In this document: piece by piece, positions 35,465 through 44,751 of the stretch | Layout: each line of letters opens with the position of its first letter | How positions within the stretch are numbered: the stretch's first letter is position 1 | Assembly: GCA_964249855.1 (NCBI GenBank) | Contig: CAXUDL010000009.1 | Location: 62,001 to 126,000, forward strand | Length of the DNA: 64,000 bases | DNA from: LMDS01 sp964249855 | Lineage (GTDB): Bacteria; Pseudomonadota; Gammaproteobacteria; Burkholderiales; Burkholderiaceae_C | Direction of reading: 5' to 3' | Position numbers and translations under genes: made by a program | Notes under the pieces: model-generated | What the model was told of the DNA's origin: nothing | The model's input: the letters and a program-made list of their open reading frames with translations, nothing else | The model's database searches: none

Positions 35465-36802
35465 TCAGTGCCTCTTGTCGTCGAAGGGGTTGGTCGACGA
35501 CTTCAATTCGATCCGCAGCGGCGTGCCGGTCAGCTTGAAATGTTCGCGGAAGCGGCCTTCGAGAAAGCGCTTGTAGGCCGCCGTGACATGGTCGAGCGAA
35601 TTGCCGTGGATCACGATCACCGGCGGATTCATCCCCCCCTGGTGCGCATAGCGCAGCTTCGGCCGGAACGCGCCGCTGCGCTTGGGCGTCTGGTGCTCGA
35701 CCGCCTCCTGCAGCAAACGCGTCAGGACCGGCGTCGGCATCTTGCGGATCGCCGAGGCGTGCGCGTCGACGATCGCCTTCCACACCGGCACGAGGCCCTG
35801 GCGCCGGATCGCCGAGATGTGGAGAACCGGCGCGAACTTGAGAAACGCGAGGCGCTGCTCGATCTGCCGCTGCAGGGTCTCGCGCTGGTACGCATCGACG
35901 GCGTCCCACTTGTTGACCGCGACCGCGACCGCGCGGCCGCTCTCGAGGATGTAGCCGGCGATGTGCGCGTCCTGGTCGGTCACGCCCTGCGTCGCGTCGA
36001 GCAGCAGCAGCACGACGTTGGCGTCCGAGATCGCCTGCAGCGTCTTCACGACCGAGAACTTCTCGATCGCCTCGAAGACCTTGCCCTTGCGCCGCAGGCC
36101 GGCGGTGTCGATCAGCTCGAAGCGCTGGCCGGCGCGCTCGAACGGCACGCTGATCGCGTCGCGCGTCGTGCCCGGCAGGTCGAAGGCGACGAGCCGCTCC
36201 TCGCCGAGCCAGGTGTTGATCAGCGTCGACTTGCCGACGTTCGGCCGGCCGGCGACCGCGAGCCGGATCGGCTTGTCCTCGGCCGGCGTCGTGTCGTCGT
36301 CAGCGGCGAAGACGAAGTCGCCGAGCGCCGCGTCGGTCAGGCTCCGGACGCCCTGCCCGTGCGCCGCGGCGACCGGATGCGGCTCGCCGAGGCCGAGCTC
36401 GAAGAATTCGCCGAGCAGCGGCGAGTCGGTCATGCCTTCGGCCTTGTTGACCGCGAGGACCACCTTCTTGCCGGTCGTCCGCAGGTAGCGCGCGATGTCG
36501 TGGTCCTGGCCGGACACGCCCGCCCGCACGTCGACGACGAAGACGACCGCGTCGGCCTCGGCGACCGCCTGCCGCGTCTGCTTGGCCATCTCGCGGACGA
36601 TGCCCGTCGTGCTGTCGGGCTCGAAACCGCCGGTGTCGACGACGATGAAGTCGTGCTCGCCGCTGCGGCCCTCGCCGTAGTGGCGGTCGCGCGTCAGTCC
36701 GGCGAAGTCGGCCACGATCGCGTCGCGGCTCTTCGTCATGCGGTTGAAGAGCGTCGACTTGCCGACGTTCGGCCGGCCGACGATCGCGATGACCGGCTTC
36801 AT
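35465..36802 (-). CDS. der: Ribosome biogenesis GTPase Der (EngA)
   Basis: Der has two GTPase domains in one chain and is needed for 50S maturation. This 445-residue protein shows the first P-loop IVGRPNVGKSTLFNRMT at residue 7, then DTGGFEPDS and NKAEG. The second P-loop VAGRPNVGKSTLINTWLG is near 185, with DTAGLRRKGKV and NKWDAV. The KH-like C-terminal domain contains GGMNPPVIVIHGNSL. It lies 12 bases downstream of bamB, the usual betaproteobacterial neighbour. Confidence 0.98.
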   Translation of the reverse strand: MKPVIAIVGRPNVGKSTLFNRMTKSRDAIVADFAGLTRDRHYGEGRSGEHDFIVVDTGGFEPDSTTGIVREMAKQTRQAVAEADAVVFVVDVRAGVSGQDHDIARYLRTTGKKVVLAVNKAEGMTDSPLLGEFFELGLGEPHPVAAAHGQGVRSLTDAALGDFVFAADDDTTPAEDKPIRLAVAGRPNVGKSTLINTWLGEERLVAFDLPGTTRDAISVPFERAGQRFELIDTAGLRRKGKVFEAIEKFSVVKTLQAISDANVVLLLLDATQGVTDQDAHIAGYILESGRAVAVAVNKWDAVDAYQRETLQRQIEQRLAFLKFAPVLHISAIRRQGLVPVWKAIVDAHASAIRKMPTPVLTRLLQEAVEHQTPKRSGAFRPKLRYAHQGGMNPPVIVIHGNSLDHVTAAYKRFLEGRFREHFKLTGTPLRIELKSSTNPFDDKRH

Positions 36803-36814
36803 GCGCGCGGCCGG

Positions 36815-37936
36815 CTACTCGGGCCGGAACGCGTAGAGCCCGCCCTTGCGGGTGACGACGAGCAGCACGTCACCGACCGCGACCGGCGCCGCGACGATCG
36901 CGCTGCCGTCGGTCGGCAGGCGCAGCAGCGCATTGCCGGTGTCGCGCGCGAGGAAGTGCAACGTGCCGTCCTGGTCGCCGAAGACGACCGAGCGGTTGGT
37001 GCCGAGCGGCGCGCTCAAGCCCCGGTACTGCAGCTTGTCGGAGGTCCAGGCGACGTCGCCGCTCGGCGTCTTCCAGGCCGTCAGCCGATCGGTCGCGTCG
37101 CCGGCGAAGACGAACTCCGGGTCGGCAGAGATCGCGTCCAGGCCGCCGATGTTGCGCGTCCATGCGACCGTGCCGCGCTCGGCATCGACGCAGCCGACCG
37201 CCGCCTGGAACGAGCGCGCGCAGACGACGTCGCCGACGCGCGCCGGCGGCCCGACGAGGTCGGCCAGCCGCTCGATCTCGTTGGCGCCGCGCGGCGCGCC
37301 GATCGGCACCTCCCAGCGCACGCTGCCGTCGAGCGGATCGACGCCGGCGAGCCGCGGCCCCTGCCCGACGAGCAGCGTGTTCTTGAACGGCGCGAGCACG
37401 CTGTTCTGCGCCAGCGCGAGCGGATCGTCGGCCCGCTTCAGGACCCAGAGCTTGCGGCCGTCGGCGGCATCGAAGGCCTGGACGACGCGGTCGACACCCA
37501 TCACGAAGATGCGTTCGCCGGCGACGAGCGGCGCCGTCGCGACGCGCACGCCGAGCGGCTTGCGCCAGGCGGGTTTGCCGCCGTCGAAGGTGACGAGCTC
37601 GCCATCGCGCGTGACGACCGCGGCGAAGCGGCCGTCGCTGCCGACGCCTGCGCTGAGCCGCGCGCCGGCGGTCGCGCGCCAGAGTTCGCGACCGCTCGCG
37701 GCGTCGAGCGACACCACCGTGCCGCCGCCGCCGGCGACCGTGAACGTGCCGCCGGCGACCGCGACGGCGAGCGGGAAGTCGACGTCGCCGACGTTGAGGT
37801 TCCAGGCGGGGCGAACCGCGAGCTTCGGCGTCAGCGGCTCGAGCGGTTGCGGCTTGGGCTTGCTCGTGCCGCAGGCCGCGAGCGCGAGCGTGACGACGGC
37901 GATCGCCCAGCCGGCGCGGCGCGGGCGGTGCGTCAC
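36815..37936 (-). CDS. bamB: Outer membrane assembly lipoprotein BamB
   Basis: BamB is the beta-propeller lipoprotein of the BAM complex. The 373-residue precursor has a lipobox at VVTLALAACGT with Cys22, followed by a short linker. Eight propeller blades of the PQQ/WD-like type follow, seen as repeated patterns such as GTVVSLDAASGRELWRATAG, VQAFDAADGRKLWVLKR and LAGVDPLDGSVRWEVPIGAP. The GTG at 37936 overlaps the yfgM stop (GTGA). BamA and BamD are encoded in other operons of this window. Confidence 0.95.
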   Translation of the reverse strand: MTHRPRRAGWAIAVVTLALAACGTSKPKPQPLEPLTPKLAVRPAWNLNVGDVDFPLAVAVAGGTFTVAGGGGTVVSLDAASGRELWRATAGARLSAGVGSDGRFAAVVTRDGELVTFDGGKPAWRKPLGVRVATAPLVAGERIFVMGVDRVVQAFDAADGRKLWVLKRADDPLALAQNSVLAPFKNTLLVGQGPRLAGVDPLDGSVRWEVPIGAPRGANEIERLADLVGPPARVGDVVCARSFQAAVGCVDAERGTVAWTRNIGGLDAISADPEFVFAGDATDRLTAWKTPSGDVAWTSDKLQYRGLSAPLGTNRSVVFGDQDGTLHFLARDTGNALLRLPTDGSAIVAAPVAVGDVLLVVTRKGGLYAFRPE

Positions 37937-38616
37937 TTCGCGACCCCGCTGGCCGCGGCGGCCACCGGTGCGCCGCCGAGCGCGGTCAGCTTGGCGTCGA
38001 CGAGGCGCCGGTACTCGGTCGTCGGCTCCATCGCGTCGACCGCCCGCGCGTACGCCGAGCGTGCGTCCTCGCGCTTGCCCTGCGCGAGCAGGATGTCGCC
38101 GCGGCGGTCGTCGACGAGCGCGCCGAAGGACTTCGCGGCGTCCGACGGCGAGACGGCGTCGAGCTGCTTCAGCGCTTCGTCGTGCTTCTTCAGGTCGAGC
38201 AGCACGCCGGCGGCGCGCAGCCGGGCGATCGACTGGTACTCGCGCTCGGTCGCATGCTCGGCGACCCACGCGAGCGACGCGAGCGCAGCGTCGGACTGGC
38301 CCTTCTCGAACTGCACCTTGGCGGCGAGCAGGCCACCCTGCTCGGCGAAGGCGGTGCCGGCGAACTGGTCCTTCAGGTCGCCGAAGATGCGGCCGACCTG
38401 CGCCGGGTCGCCGGCCTGCGCGGCGCGGTCGAGCTCGTCGTACATCGCGCCGGCCTTGACCGCCTGGTTGCGCTGCCAGACGTGCCAGCCGGACCAAGCC
38501 GCATAGGCCGCGAGCGCCGCGACGACGACCCAGGTGACGAGGTTGCCGTACTGCTTCCAGAAGGACTTGAGCTGGTCGAGCTGTTCTTGTTCTTCGAGGT
38601 CGAGATGGGTGGCCAT
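37933..38616 (-). CDS. yfgM: YfgM-family membrane-anchored TPR protein
   Basis: YfgM is an inner-membrane protein with periplasmic tetratricopeptide repeats that works with the Sec translocon and periplasmic chaperones. The 227-residue protein has a cytoplasmic N-terminus (LDLEEQEQLDQLKSFWKQYG), one membrane helix (LVTWVVVAALAAYAAWSGW) and a C-terminal TPR region with YDELDRAAQAGDPAQVGRI and QSIARLRAAGVLLDLKKHDE. The ATG at 38616 fits the family start. It sits between hisS and bamB, its standard place. Confidence 0.93.
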   Translation of the reverse strand: MATHLDLEEQEQLDQLKSFWKQYGNLVTWVVVAALAAYAAWSGWHVWQRNQAVKAGAMYDELDRAAQAGDPAQVGRIFGDLKDQFAGTAFAEQGGLLAAKVQFEKGQSDAALASLAWVAEHATEREYQSIARLRAAGVLLDLKKHDEALKQLDAVSPSDAAKSFGALVDDRRGDILLAQGKREDARSAYARAVDAMEPTTEYRRLVDAKLTALGGAPVAAAASGVAK

Positions 38617-38659
38617 GGACGGGCGGCGGGCGACGGGCGACGGGCGACGGAATCGCGGA

Positions 38660-39973
38660 TTATGCGGTGCGGAGTTCGGCCGCCCAGGTCGCGACGCCCG
38701 CCAGCGGCAGCGTGCGCTGGGGCACCGCGGCATCGCGCAGCGACTTGCAGGCGACCTCGCCACGCGCCAGTTCATCGGCGCCGAAGATCAGCGCGTGGCG
38801 GGCACCGCTCGCGTCGGCGCGCTTGAACTGCGCCTTCATGCTGCCCCAGCCATCGGCCCCGGCCGCATGCATCAGCACGCGGACGCCGCACGCGCGCAGC
38901 GCTTCGCACGCGGCGATCGCGGCCGTCATGGCGTGCGCCGACGGGACGATCGCATAGACGTCGGGCGCCTCGCCGCTGCGCTGTCGGCCAACCGCCTCGA
39001 GCAGCAGCAGCATCCGCTCGACGCCCATGCCCCAGCCGACCGCCGGCGTCGGCTTGCCGCCGAGCTGCGCGAAGAGGTCGTCGTAGCGGCCGCCGCCGCA
39101 GACCGTGCCCTGCGAGCCGAGCAGGTCGGTCGTCCATTCGAAGACCGTCAGGTTGTAGTAGTCCATGCCGCGGACGAGGCGCGGGTTGATCCGGTACGCG
39201 AGCCCCGCGGCGTCGAGCGCCGCCCGCACCGCGTCGAAGTGGGCGAGCGAGTCGGCACCGAGGAAGTCCATCAGCTTCGGTGCGGCCTCGACGAGCGGCT
39301 GCATCGCAGGGTTCTTGGTGTCGAGGATGCGCAGCGGGTTGCTGTGCAGGCGCCGCGTCGCGTCGGCGTCGAGCGCTTCGGCGTGGGCCTCGAAGTGGGC
39401 GATCAGCGCCGCGCGGTGCGCGAGCCGCTCGGCGGGCTGGCCGAGGCTGTTGAGCTCGAGGCGCACGTGCTCGCCGAGGCCGAGGTCGCGGAGCAGCGCG
39501 CGGCACATCAGGATCTGCTCGGCGTCGACGTCGGGGCCCTTGAAGCCGAGCGCCTCGACATCGATCTGGTGGAACTGCCGGTAGCGGCCCTTTTGCGGCC
39601 GCTCGTGGCGGAACAGCGCGACGGCGGACCAGACGCGCATCGGCCCGTTGTAGAGCGCGTTGTGTTCGATCATCGCGCGGACGATGCCCGCGGTCGCTTC
39701 CGGCCGCAGCGTGAGCCGGTCGCCGTTCATCGCGTCCTCGAAGGAATACATCTCCTTCTCGACGATGTCGGTGACCTCGCCGAGGCCACGGACGAAGAGC
39801 GCCGTCGGCTCGACGATCGGCGTGCGCACGTTCGCGTAGCCGTAGCGCGCCATCAGCGCGCGGACGTCGGCTTCGAACGCTTCCCAGCGGGCCGACTCGG
39901 GCGGCAGGATGTCGTTCATGCCCTTGACGGCCTGCAGCGGCGCGGGTCGGGCGGAGTTCGTTCGGTCGGACAT
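38660..39973 (-). CDS. hisS: Histidine-tRNA ligase
   Basis: HisS charges tRNA-His. The 437-residue class II synthetase has motif 1 near AVKGMNDILPPESARWEAFE and motif 2 with VWSAVALFRHERPQKGRYRQ. The histidine-specific motifs LVRGMDYYNLTVFEWTT and GTVCGGGRYDDLFAQLGG follow, then motif 3 PAVGWGMGVERMLLLLE. The C-terminal anticodon domain begins near 340 with DVYAIVPSA. The ATG at 39973 opens the protein at a normal length. It lies between ispG and yfgM. Confidence 0.98.
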   Translation of the reverse strand: MSDRTNSARPAPLQAVKGMNDILPPESARWEAFEADVRALMARYGYANVRTPIVEPTALFVRGLGEVTDIVEKEMYSFEDAMNGDRLTLRPEATAGIVRAMIEHNALYNGPMRVWSAVALFRHERPQKGRYRQFHQIDVEALGFKGPDVDAEQILMCRALLRDLGLGEHVRLELNSLGQPAERLAHRAALIAHFEAHAEALDADATRRLHSNPLRILDTKNPAMQPLVEAAPKLMDFLGADSLAHFDAVRAALDAAGLAYRINPRLVRGMDYYNLTVFEWTTDLLGSQGTVCGGGRYDDLFAQLGGKPTPAVGWGMGVERMLLLLEAVGRQRSGEAPDVYAIVPSAHAMTAAIAACEALRACGVRVLMHAAGADGWGSMKAQFKRADASGARHALIFGADELARGEVACKSLRDAAVPQRTLPLAGVATWAAELRTA

Positions 39974-40062
39974 GACGGTCTCGGAATGGCCGTGGGCGCT
40001 CGGTCCCACGCGGACGCGTGCGCCCGGCGGCGCCGCGGTCGACGGACGTCTGGCGGCGGCGG

Positions 40063-41343
40063 TCAGTGCGCCGCGGTCGACGCGCCGAAGCGGCGCTCGA
40101 TGTAGTCCTCGACCAGCGTCTGGAACTCGCGGGCGATGCCCTCGCCGCGCAAGGTCAGCGCCTTCTCGCCGTCGATGAAGACCGGCGCCGCGGGCGCTTC
40201 GCCCGTGCCCGGCAGGCTGATGCCGATGTCGGCGTGCTTGCTCTCGCCCGGGCCGTTGACGATGCAGCCCATGACCGCGACCTTCATGCCCTCGACGCCG
40301 GGGTAGCGCGCCTTCCAGACCGGCATCTGCGCGCGGAGGTAGTCGTCGATCTGCTTGGCGAGGTCCTGGAAGGTCGTGCTGGTCGTGCGGCCGCAGCCGG
40401 GACACGCGGTCACGCTCGGATTGAAGGCGCGCAGGCCGAGCGCCTGCAGGATCTCGAGCGCGACGACGACCTCCTGGGTCCGTGCCTCGCCGGGCTGCGG
40501 CGTCAGCGAGACGCGGATCGTGTCGCCGAGACCCTCCTGCAGCAGCACCGCGAGCGCCGCGGTCGACGCGACCGTGCCCTTGGTGCCCATGCCCGCCTCG
40601 GTCAGGCCGAGGTGCAGCGGGTAGTCGCAGCGTGCGCCGAGCGCGCGGTAGACGCTGATCAGGTCCTGCACGCCCGACATCTTGCACGACAGGATGATCT
40701 GCTCCGGCCGCAGGCCCAGCGCCTCGGCGCGCCGGCCCGAGCCGAGGGCGGAGGCGATGATCGCGCGGTACATGATCTGCTGCGGCGGGTGCGGGTCGGC
40801 GAGCTTCGCGTTGTCGTCCATCATCCTGCCGAGCAGCTCCTGGTCGAGGCTGCCCCAGTTGACGCCGATGCGCACCGGCTTGTCGTGGCGCGCCGCGATC
40901 TCCACCATCTGCGCGAACTGGCGGTCGTGCTTGTCGCCCTTGCCCACGTTGCCGGGATTGATCCGGTACTTGCTGAGCGCCTCGGCGCACGCCGGGAAGT
41001 CGGCGAGCAGGCGATGACCGTTGTAGTGGAAGTCGCCGATCAGCGGCACGTCGACGCCCATCCGGTCGAGCTGCTCGCGGATGTACGGCACCTCGGCCGC
41101 CGCCTCGGGCGTGTTGACCGTGATGCGGACCATCTCCGAGCCGGCGAGCGCGAGCTCCTTGACCTGGATCGCGGTGCCGACGGCGTCGACGGTGTCGGTG
41201 TTCGTCATCGACTGCACGCGCACCGGCGCGCCGCCGCCGATCGTCACCACGCGCGAGCCCCAGCGGACCTCGGCCTGGCGCGAGCGGCGTTGCGCCGGGA
41301 CGGCGGGGGCGATGAAGGCGTCGAGATCGAGAAGGTCGTTCAT
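40063..41343 (-). CDS. ispG: 4-hydroxy-3-methylbut-2-enyl diphosphate synthase (flavodoxin/ferredoxin)
   Basis: IspG converts methylerythritol cyclodiphosphate to hydroxymethylbutenyl diphosphate with a 4Fe-4S cluster, the sixth of the seven MEP steps. The 426-residue protein has the TIM-barrel domain (VRVQSMTNTDTVDAVGTAIQ, then NPGNVGK) and a reductase-like C-domain. The cluster ligands are Cys314 and Cys317 in SVTACPGCGRT, Cys360 in VAVMGCIVNGPGESKHAD and Glu367. It acts after Dxr (13642-14853). Four bases separate its start from the rodZ stop. Confidence 0.97.
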   Translation of the reverse strand: MNDLLDLDAFIAPAVPAQRRSRQAEVRWGSRVVTIGGGAPVRVQSMTNTDTVDAVGTAIQVKELALAGSEMVRITVNTPEAAAEVPYIREQLDRMGVDVPLIGDFHYNGHRLLADFPACAEALSKYRINPGNVGKGDKHDRQFAQMVEIAARHDKPVRIGVNWGSLDQELLGRMMDDNAKLADPHPPQQIMYRAIIASALGSGRRAEALGLRPEQIILSCKMSGVQDLISVYRALGARCDYPLHLGLTEAGMGTKGTVASTAALAVLLQEGLGDTIRVSLTPQPGEARTQEVVVALEILQALGLRAFNPSVTACPGCGRTTSTTFQDLAKQIDDYLRAQMPVWKARYPGVEGMKVAVMGCIVNGPGESKHADIGISLPGTGEAPAAPVFIDGEKALTLRGEGIAREFQTLVEDYIERRFGASTAAH

Positions 41344-41347
41344 GGCG

Positions 41348-42211
41348 TCACTTCACTTGCAGCCGGGCGACGTTGTCGCGGGTGAATTTCGCAAGGTCCG
41401 TCGGCTCGCCGCGAACGCTGAGCCGCACCCGGTTCGCGTTGCCGACGCGCAGCGCGAGCGGCAGCGCGCCGTCGATGTCGACGGTCTCGCCGGGCTGCAC
41501 CAGACGGCCGATGAGCGACTTGCCGGTCGCATCGGTAACGCCGATCCACGCCGCTTCGCTGGCGACGAAGCGCAGCGGCGCGGCCGCCATGCTCGCAGCC
41601 GTGGCCGCCGGCTCGGCGGGCGTCGACGCGGCGGGCGTCGCGGCCGGAGGTGCGGTCGCGAGCGCCGGCTCGGAGGCTGCCGGTTCGGCACCCGGTGGCA
41701 CCGGCTCGACGGTCGTGCCGGCGACGTCGGGCTCGGACGCCGCGGTCGAACGCGAAGCGCCGCCCGGTGCCATCCAGCCCGAGGGCAGCAGGTAGAGCAC
41801 GACCGCCCCGGCGACGAGCACGCCGGCGACACCGAGCGTCGCGCCGTTCAGTTTGACGAGGCCGGGCGTGAGGCGTCCCGGGCGTTCGTTGAACGGCATC
41901 TTCAGGCCTTCGGCGACTTCCTCGAGCCGATGGCCGTTGGGCGGCGGCAGCAGCGCGAGCACCGGTTGCGGATCGAGCTTGAGCGTCCGGCAAACGGTCT
42001 GCGCGAGCGCCCGGGTGAAGGTCGCGTCGGGCAGCTTCTCGAATTGGTCGGCCTCGAGCGCCTCGAGCTTGGCCGGCGGGACCTTGATCGCCGCAGCGAG
42101 CGCGGCGATGTGCAGGCCCTGCGCCTGGCGGGCGCGGCGCAGCAGGCCGCCGGCGGTGGTGGGCAGCGCGCCGCCGGTCTGCAGGTCGGCGGAGGCGCGA
42201 TCGGTCGTCAT
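41348..42211 (-). CDS. rodZ: RodZ-like cytoskeletal HTH membrane protein
   Basis: RodZ links MreB to the membrane in rod-shape maintenance. The 287-residue protein has an N-terminal XRE-type helix-turn-helix near residues 20-85 (LLRRARQAQGLHIAALAAAI, then KLPDATFTRALAQTVCRTLK). One membrane helix follows (TLGVAGVLVAGAVVLYLLPS near 124-143), then a long Ala/Pro-rich linker. A C-terminal DUF4115-like beta domain begins LRFVASEAAWIGVTDATGKS. Order and domains fit RodZ, but the sequence is only moderately like the E. coli protein. The ATG overlaps the pilW stop. Confidence 0.88.
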   Translation of the reverse strand: MTTDRASADLQTGGALPTTAGGLLRRARQAQGLHIAALAAAIKVPPAKLEALEADQFEKLPDATFTRALAQTVCRTLKLDPQPVLALLPPPNGHRLEEVAEGLKMPFNERPGRLTPGLVKLNGATLGVAGVLVAGAVVLYLLPSGWMAPGGASRSTAASEPDVAGTTVEPVPPGAEPAASEPALATAPPAATPAASTPAEPAATAASMAAAPLRFVASEAAWIGVTDATGKSLIGRLVQPGETVDIDGALPLALRVGNANRVRLSVRGEPTDLAKFTRDNVARLQVK

Positions 42212-43029
42212 TGGAAGTCGCCGCGCACGTAGGCCGCAGCTTCGCGCGAATCGGGGAAGCGGGCTCGCAGCTGGTCGCCGAACTCGCGCGTGCCGGGCCG
42301 GTTGCCGAGACGCTCCTCGATCCGCGCCGCGAGCCACAGCGTCTGCGCGTTCGCAACCGCCGCCACCGCGTTGACGCGGCGGATCTGGAAGCGCGCTCGC
42401 TCGTAGTCGCCGCGACGGTACAGCACTTCGGCGAGATTGACCGACGCCGACGGATTGGTCGGATCGAGCTCCTGCGAGCGCAGCAGGCTCGCCTCCGACG
42501 CCGCGAGCTGGTTCGCATAGGCCTGGCAGACGCCCTTGGTCAGCCAGGTGCGCGGCGCCTGGCGATAGCGCGGCTGCGCGAGCGCCTGGTCGAAGAGCGC
42601 GTCGGCTTCGACATAGCGCTTCTTCTGGCAAAGGTAGTAGCCGAAGTTCTGCATGCTGTCCCCGTCGCTCGGGTCGAGCTCCAGCGCGTGGCGGAAACTG
42701 TCCTCGGCGAGCGCGTCCTCGCCGAGATTGGCGTAGATCAGGCCACGGAGGTTGAACGCCGACGCGAGGGTCGGCTCGGCGACGATCGCGAGCTTGACCT
42801 GGTCGAGCGCGGTCGTCATCTCGCCGCGGCCGAAGTAGGCGGTCGCGAGCTCCATCCGCACGTCGGCGCGCTTCGAGGCCGCGGGTTGGTCGGACGCGGT
42901 GATGAGGTCCTTGCCGTTCGGCGTCGTGCCCGGCTTGGGGCCAGCCGGCGCGGCGCAGCCGGCCAGCGCCAGCACCGTGGAAGCGACGACGGCGCGGGTC
43001 CGTCGCGTGCCGAATGGTGTCGGCGTCAT
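42208..43029 (-). CDS. pilW: Type IV pilus biogenesis/stability lipoprotein PilW (PilF) family
   Basis: PilW (PilF in Pseudomonas) is an outer-membrane lipoprotein that helps the PilQ secretin assemble. The 273-residue precursor has a lipobox at TVLALAGCAAP with Cys25. It is followed by five or six TPR units: RMELATAYFGRGEMTTALDQ, FNLRGLIYANLGEDALAEDS and QNFGYYLCQKKRYVEADALF are clear. The fusion-free length and place between rlmN and rodZ fit the family. No other pilus gene is in the window, so a role in pilus assembly here is inferred from family. Confidence 0.9.
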   Translation of the reverse strand: MTPTPFGTRRTRAVVASTVLALAGCAAPAGPKPGTTPNGKDLITASDQPAASKRADVRMELATAYFGRGEMTTALDQVKLAIVAEPTLASAFNLRGLIYANLGEDALAEDSFRHALELDPSDGDSMQNFGYYLCQKKRYVEADALFDQALAQPRYRQAPRTWLTKGVCQAYANQLAASEASLLRSQELDPTNPSASVNLAEVLYRRGDYERARFQIRRVNAVAAVANAQTLWLAARIEERLGNRPGTREFGDQLRARFPDSREAAAYVRGDFQ

Positions 43030-44219
43030 CCGTGCCGCACCGCGGCGCGGCCCTCGGCGATGGCGCGTGCCGCGTCCGAAGCGAGGTCGTGGAGCCGGAT
43101 CGGCGCCCGCGCCATGCGGCGCGCGACGTCGGTGCGGTCGCGCACCTCGCCGGCGAGCTGGCCGCACGCCGCGGCGATGTCGTCGCCCCGCGTCTTGCGC
43201 ACCGTCGTCACGAGGCCGCCGTCGTGCAGCACTCTGGCGAACGCGGCGACGCGCTCCGGGCGCGAGCGGACGAGGCCGGATTCGGGGAACGGGTTGAACG
43301 GGATCAGGTTGATCTTGCAGGCGATCCCACGGTCGGGCCGGCCGTCGGTCGCGACGAGCGCGAGAAGTTCGTGCGCCTGCTCGGGCGCATCGTTGACGCC
43401 GTCGAGCATGCAGTACTCGAGCGTGATGAAGTCGCGCGGCGCCGCCGACAGGTAACTGCGGCATGCGGCCAGCAACTCGGCGAGCGGGTACTTGCGGTTG
43501 AGCGGCACGAGCGCGTCGCGCAGCGCGTCGTTCGGCGCATGCAGCGAGACCGCGAGCGCGACCGGGCAATCGTCGCGCAGCCGCTCGATCATCGGCACCA
43601 CACCCGAGGTCGAGACCGTGACCCGCCGGCGCGACAGACCGTAGCCGTGGTCGTCCATCATGACGCGGAGCGCCGGCAGCAGCGCCGCGTAGTTCTGCAG
43701 CGGCTCGCCCATTCCCATCATCACGACGTTCGTGACGACGCGCTCGCCGGCGGCGCGCACACCGCGGCGCCGCAGCGTGCGCTCGGCGAACCAGAGCTGG
43801 CCGACGATCTCGGCCGTGGTCAGATTGCGGCTGAAGCCCTGGTGACCGGTCGAACAGAAGCGGCAGCCGACCGCGCAGCCGGCCTGCGACGAGATGCAGA
43901 GCGTGCCGCGATCGTCTTCGGGAATGAAGACCGTCTCGACCGCGTCGCCGCCGCCGACGTCGAACAGCCACTTGACCGTGCCGTCGGCCGACACTTGCTC
44001 GCTCGCGACCGGCAGCGCCTCGATGCGGGCCTGGCTCGCGAGCTTGTCGCGCAGCGATTTCGCGAGGTCCGACATCTCTGCGAATTCCGCGGCGCCGCCG
44101 CGGTGGATCCAGCGGAAGAGCTGCGTCGCGCGGAAGCGCTTCTCGCCGAGACGCTCGCAGAACGCCGCCAGACCGTCGCGGTCGAACTCGAGCAGGTTGA
44201 CCTTCGGACTGGCGTTCAT
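43026..44219 (-). CDS. rlmN: Dual-specificity 23S rRNA/tRNA adenine C2-methyltransferase
   Basis: RlmN is a radical SAM enzyme that methylates C2 of A2503 in 23S rRNA and A37 in some tRNAs. The 397-residue protein has the cluster motif Cys115-x3-Cys119-x2-Cys122 in QAGCAVGCRFCSTGHQGF. VVMMGMGEPLQNY is the SAM-binding segment. It also has AVSLHAPNDALRDALVPLNR and the C-terminal catalytic Cys region with TVRKTRGDDIAAACGQL. The ATG at 44219 was chosen over an upstream frame extension with no homology. It lies 43 bases downstream of ndk. Confidence 0.96.
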   Translation of the reverse strand: MNASPKVNLLEFDRDGLAAFCERLGEKRFRATQLFRWIHRGGAAEFAEMSDLAKSLRDKLASQARIEALPVASEQVSADGTVKWLFDVGGGDAVETVFIPEDDRGTLCISSQAGCAVGCRFCSTGHQGFSRNLTTAEIVGQLWFAERTLRRRGVRAAGERVVTNVVMMGMGEPLQNYAALLPALRVMMDDHGYGLSRRRVTVSTSGVVPMIERLRDDCPVALAVSLHAPNDALRDALVPLNRKYPLAELLAACRSYLSAAPRDFITLEYCMLDGVNDAPEQAHELLALVATDGRPDRGIACKINLIPFNPFPESGLVRSRPERVAAFARVLHDGGLVTTVRKTRGDDIAAACGQLAGEVRDRTDVARRMARAPIRLHDLASDAARAIAEGRAAVRHG

Positions 44220-44262
44220 CGCAAGGCCTCCACGGTGAGACCCGGGCCGGATCGGCGCGGGC

Positions 44263-44688
44263 TCAGCGGCCGTAGATGTTGATACCGGGGAAAAAGAAAG
44301 CGATCTCGACGGCGGCGGTCTCGGCGGCATCCGAGCCGTGGACCGCATTCGCGTCGATGCTGTCGGCGAAGTCGGCGCGGATCGTGCCCTTCTCGGCCTT
44401 CTTCGGATCGGTCGCGCCCATCAGGTCGCGGTGGCGGGCGATGGCGTTGTCGCCCTCGAGAACCTGGATCACGACCGGACCCGACGTCATGAACGCGACC
44501 AGGTCCTTGAAGAACGGCCGCGCGCTGTGGACGGCGTAGAACGCCTCCGCGTCGGCCCGCGAGAGCTGCGCCATGCGCGAGGCGACGATCTTCAGGCCGG
44601 CACCCTCGAAGCGAGCGTAGATCTGCCCGATGACGTTCTTGGCGACTGCGTCGGGCTTGATGATCGAAAGCGTGCGTTCGGTGGCCAT
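44263..44688 (-). CDS. ndk: Nucleoside diphosphate kinase
   Basis: Ndk balances NTP and dNTP pools by phosphate transfer through a histidine. The 141-residue length is standard. It starts TERTLSIIKPDAVAKNVIGQ and has the catalytic His117 in NAVHGSDAAETAAVEI, with the conserved GATDPKKAEKGTIRADFADS before it. The ATG at 44688 has GGAG with a good spacer. It lies between rluB and rlmN, and may be the first gene of the long train towards purA. Confidence 0.98.
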   Translation of the reverse strand: MATERTLSIIKPDAVAKNVIGQIYARFEGAGLKIVASRMAQLSRADAEAFYAVHSARPFFKDLVAFMTSGPVVIQVLEGDNAIARHRDLMGATDPKKAEKGTIRADFADSIDANAVHGSDAAETAAVEIAFFFPGINIYGR

Positions 44689-44751
44689 GTTGTTCTCCTG
44701 GACTCGGGGCTTGACAAAGCCAGTGATTGTAACGCGCGGCTCTGACGGCTC

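Noticed and set aside
35339..38506. A plus-strand open frame of more than 1,000 codons opposite der, bamB and yfgM
   Set aside because: It is antisense to three well-recognised genes, its translation is full of Arg, Asp, Ala and Val without any domain, and such frames are common in GC-rich DNA because stop codons are rare.
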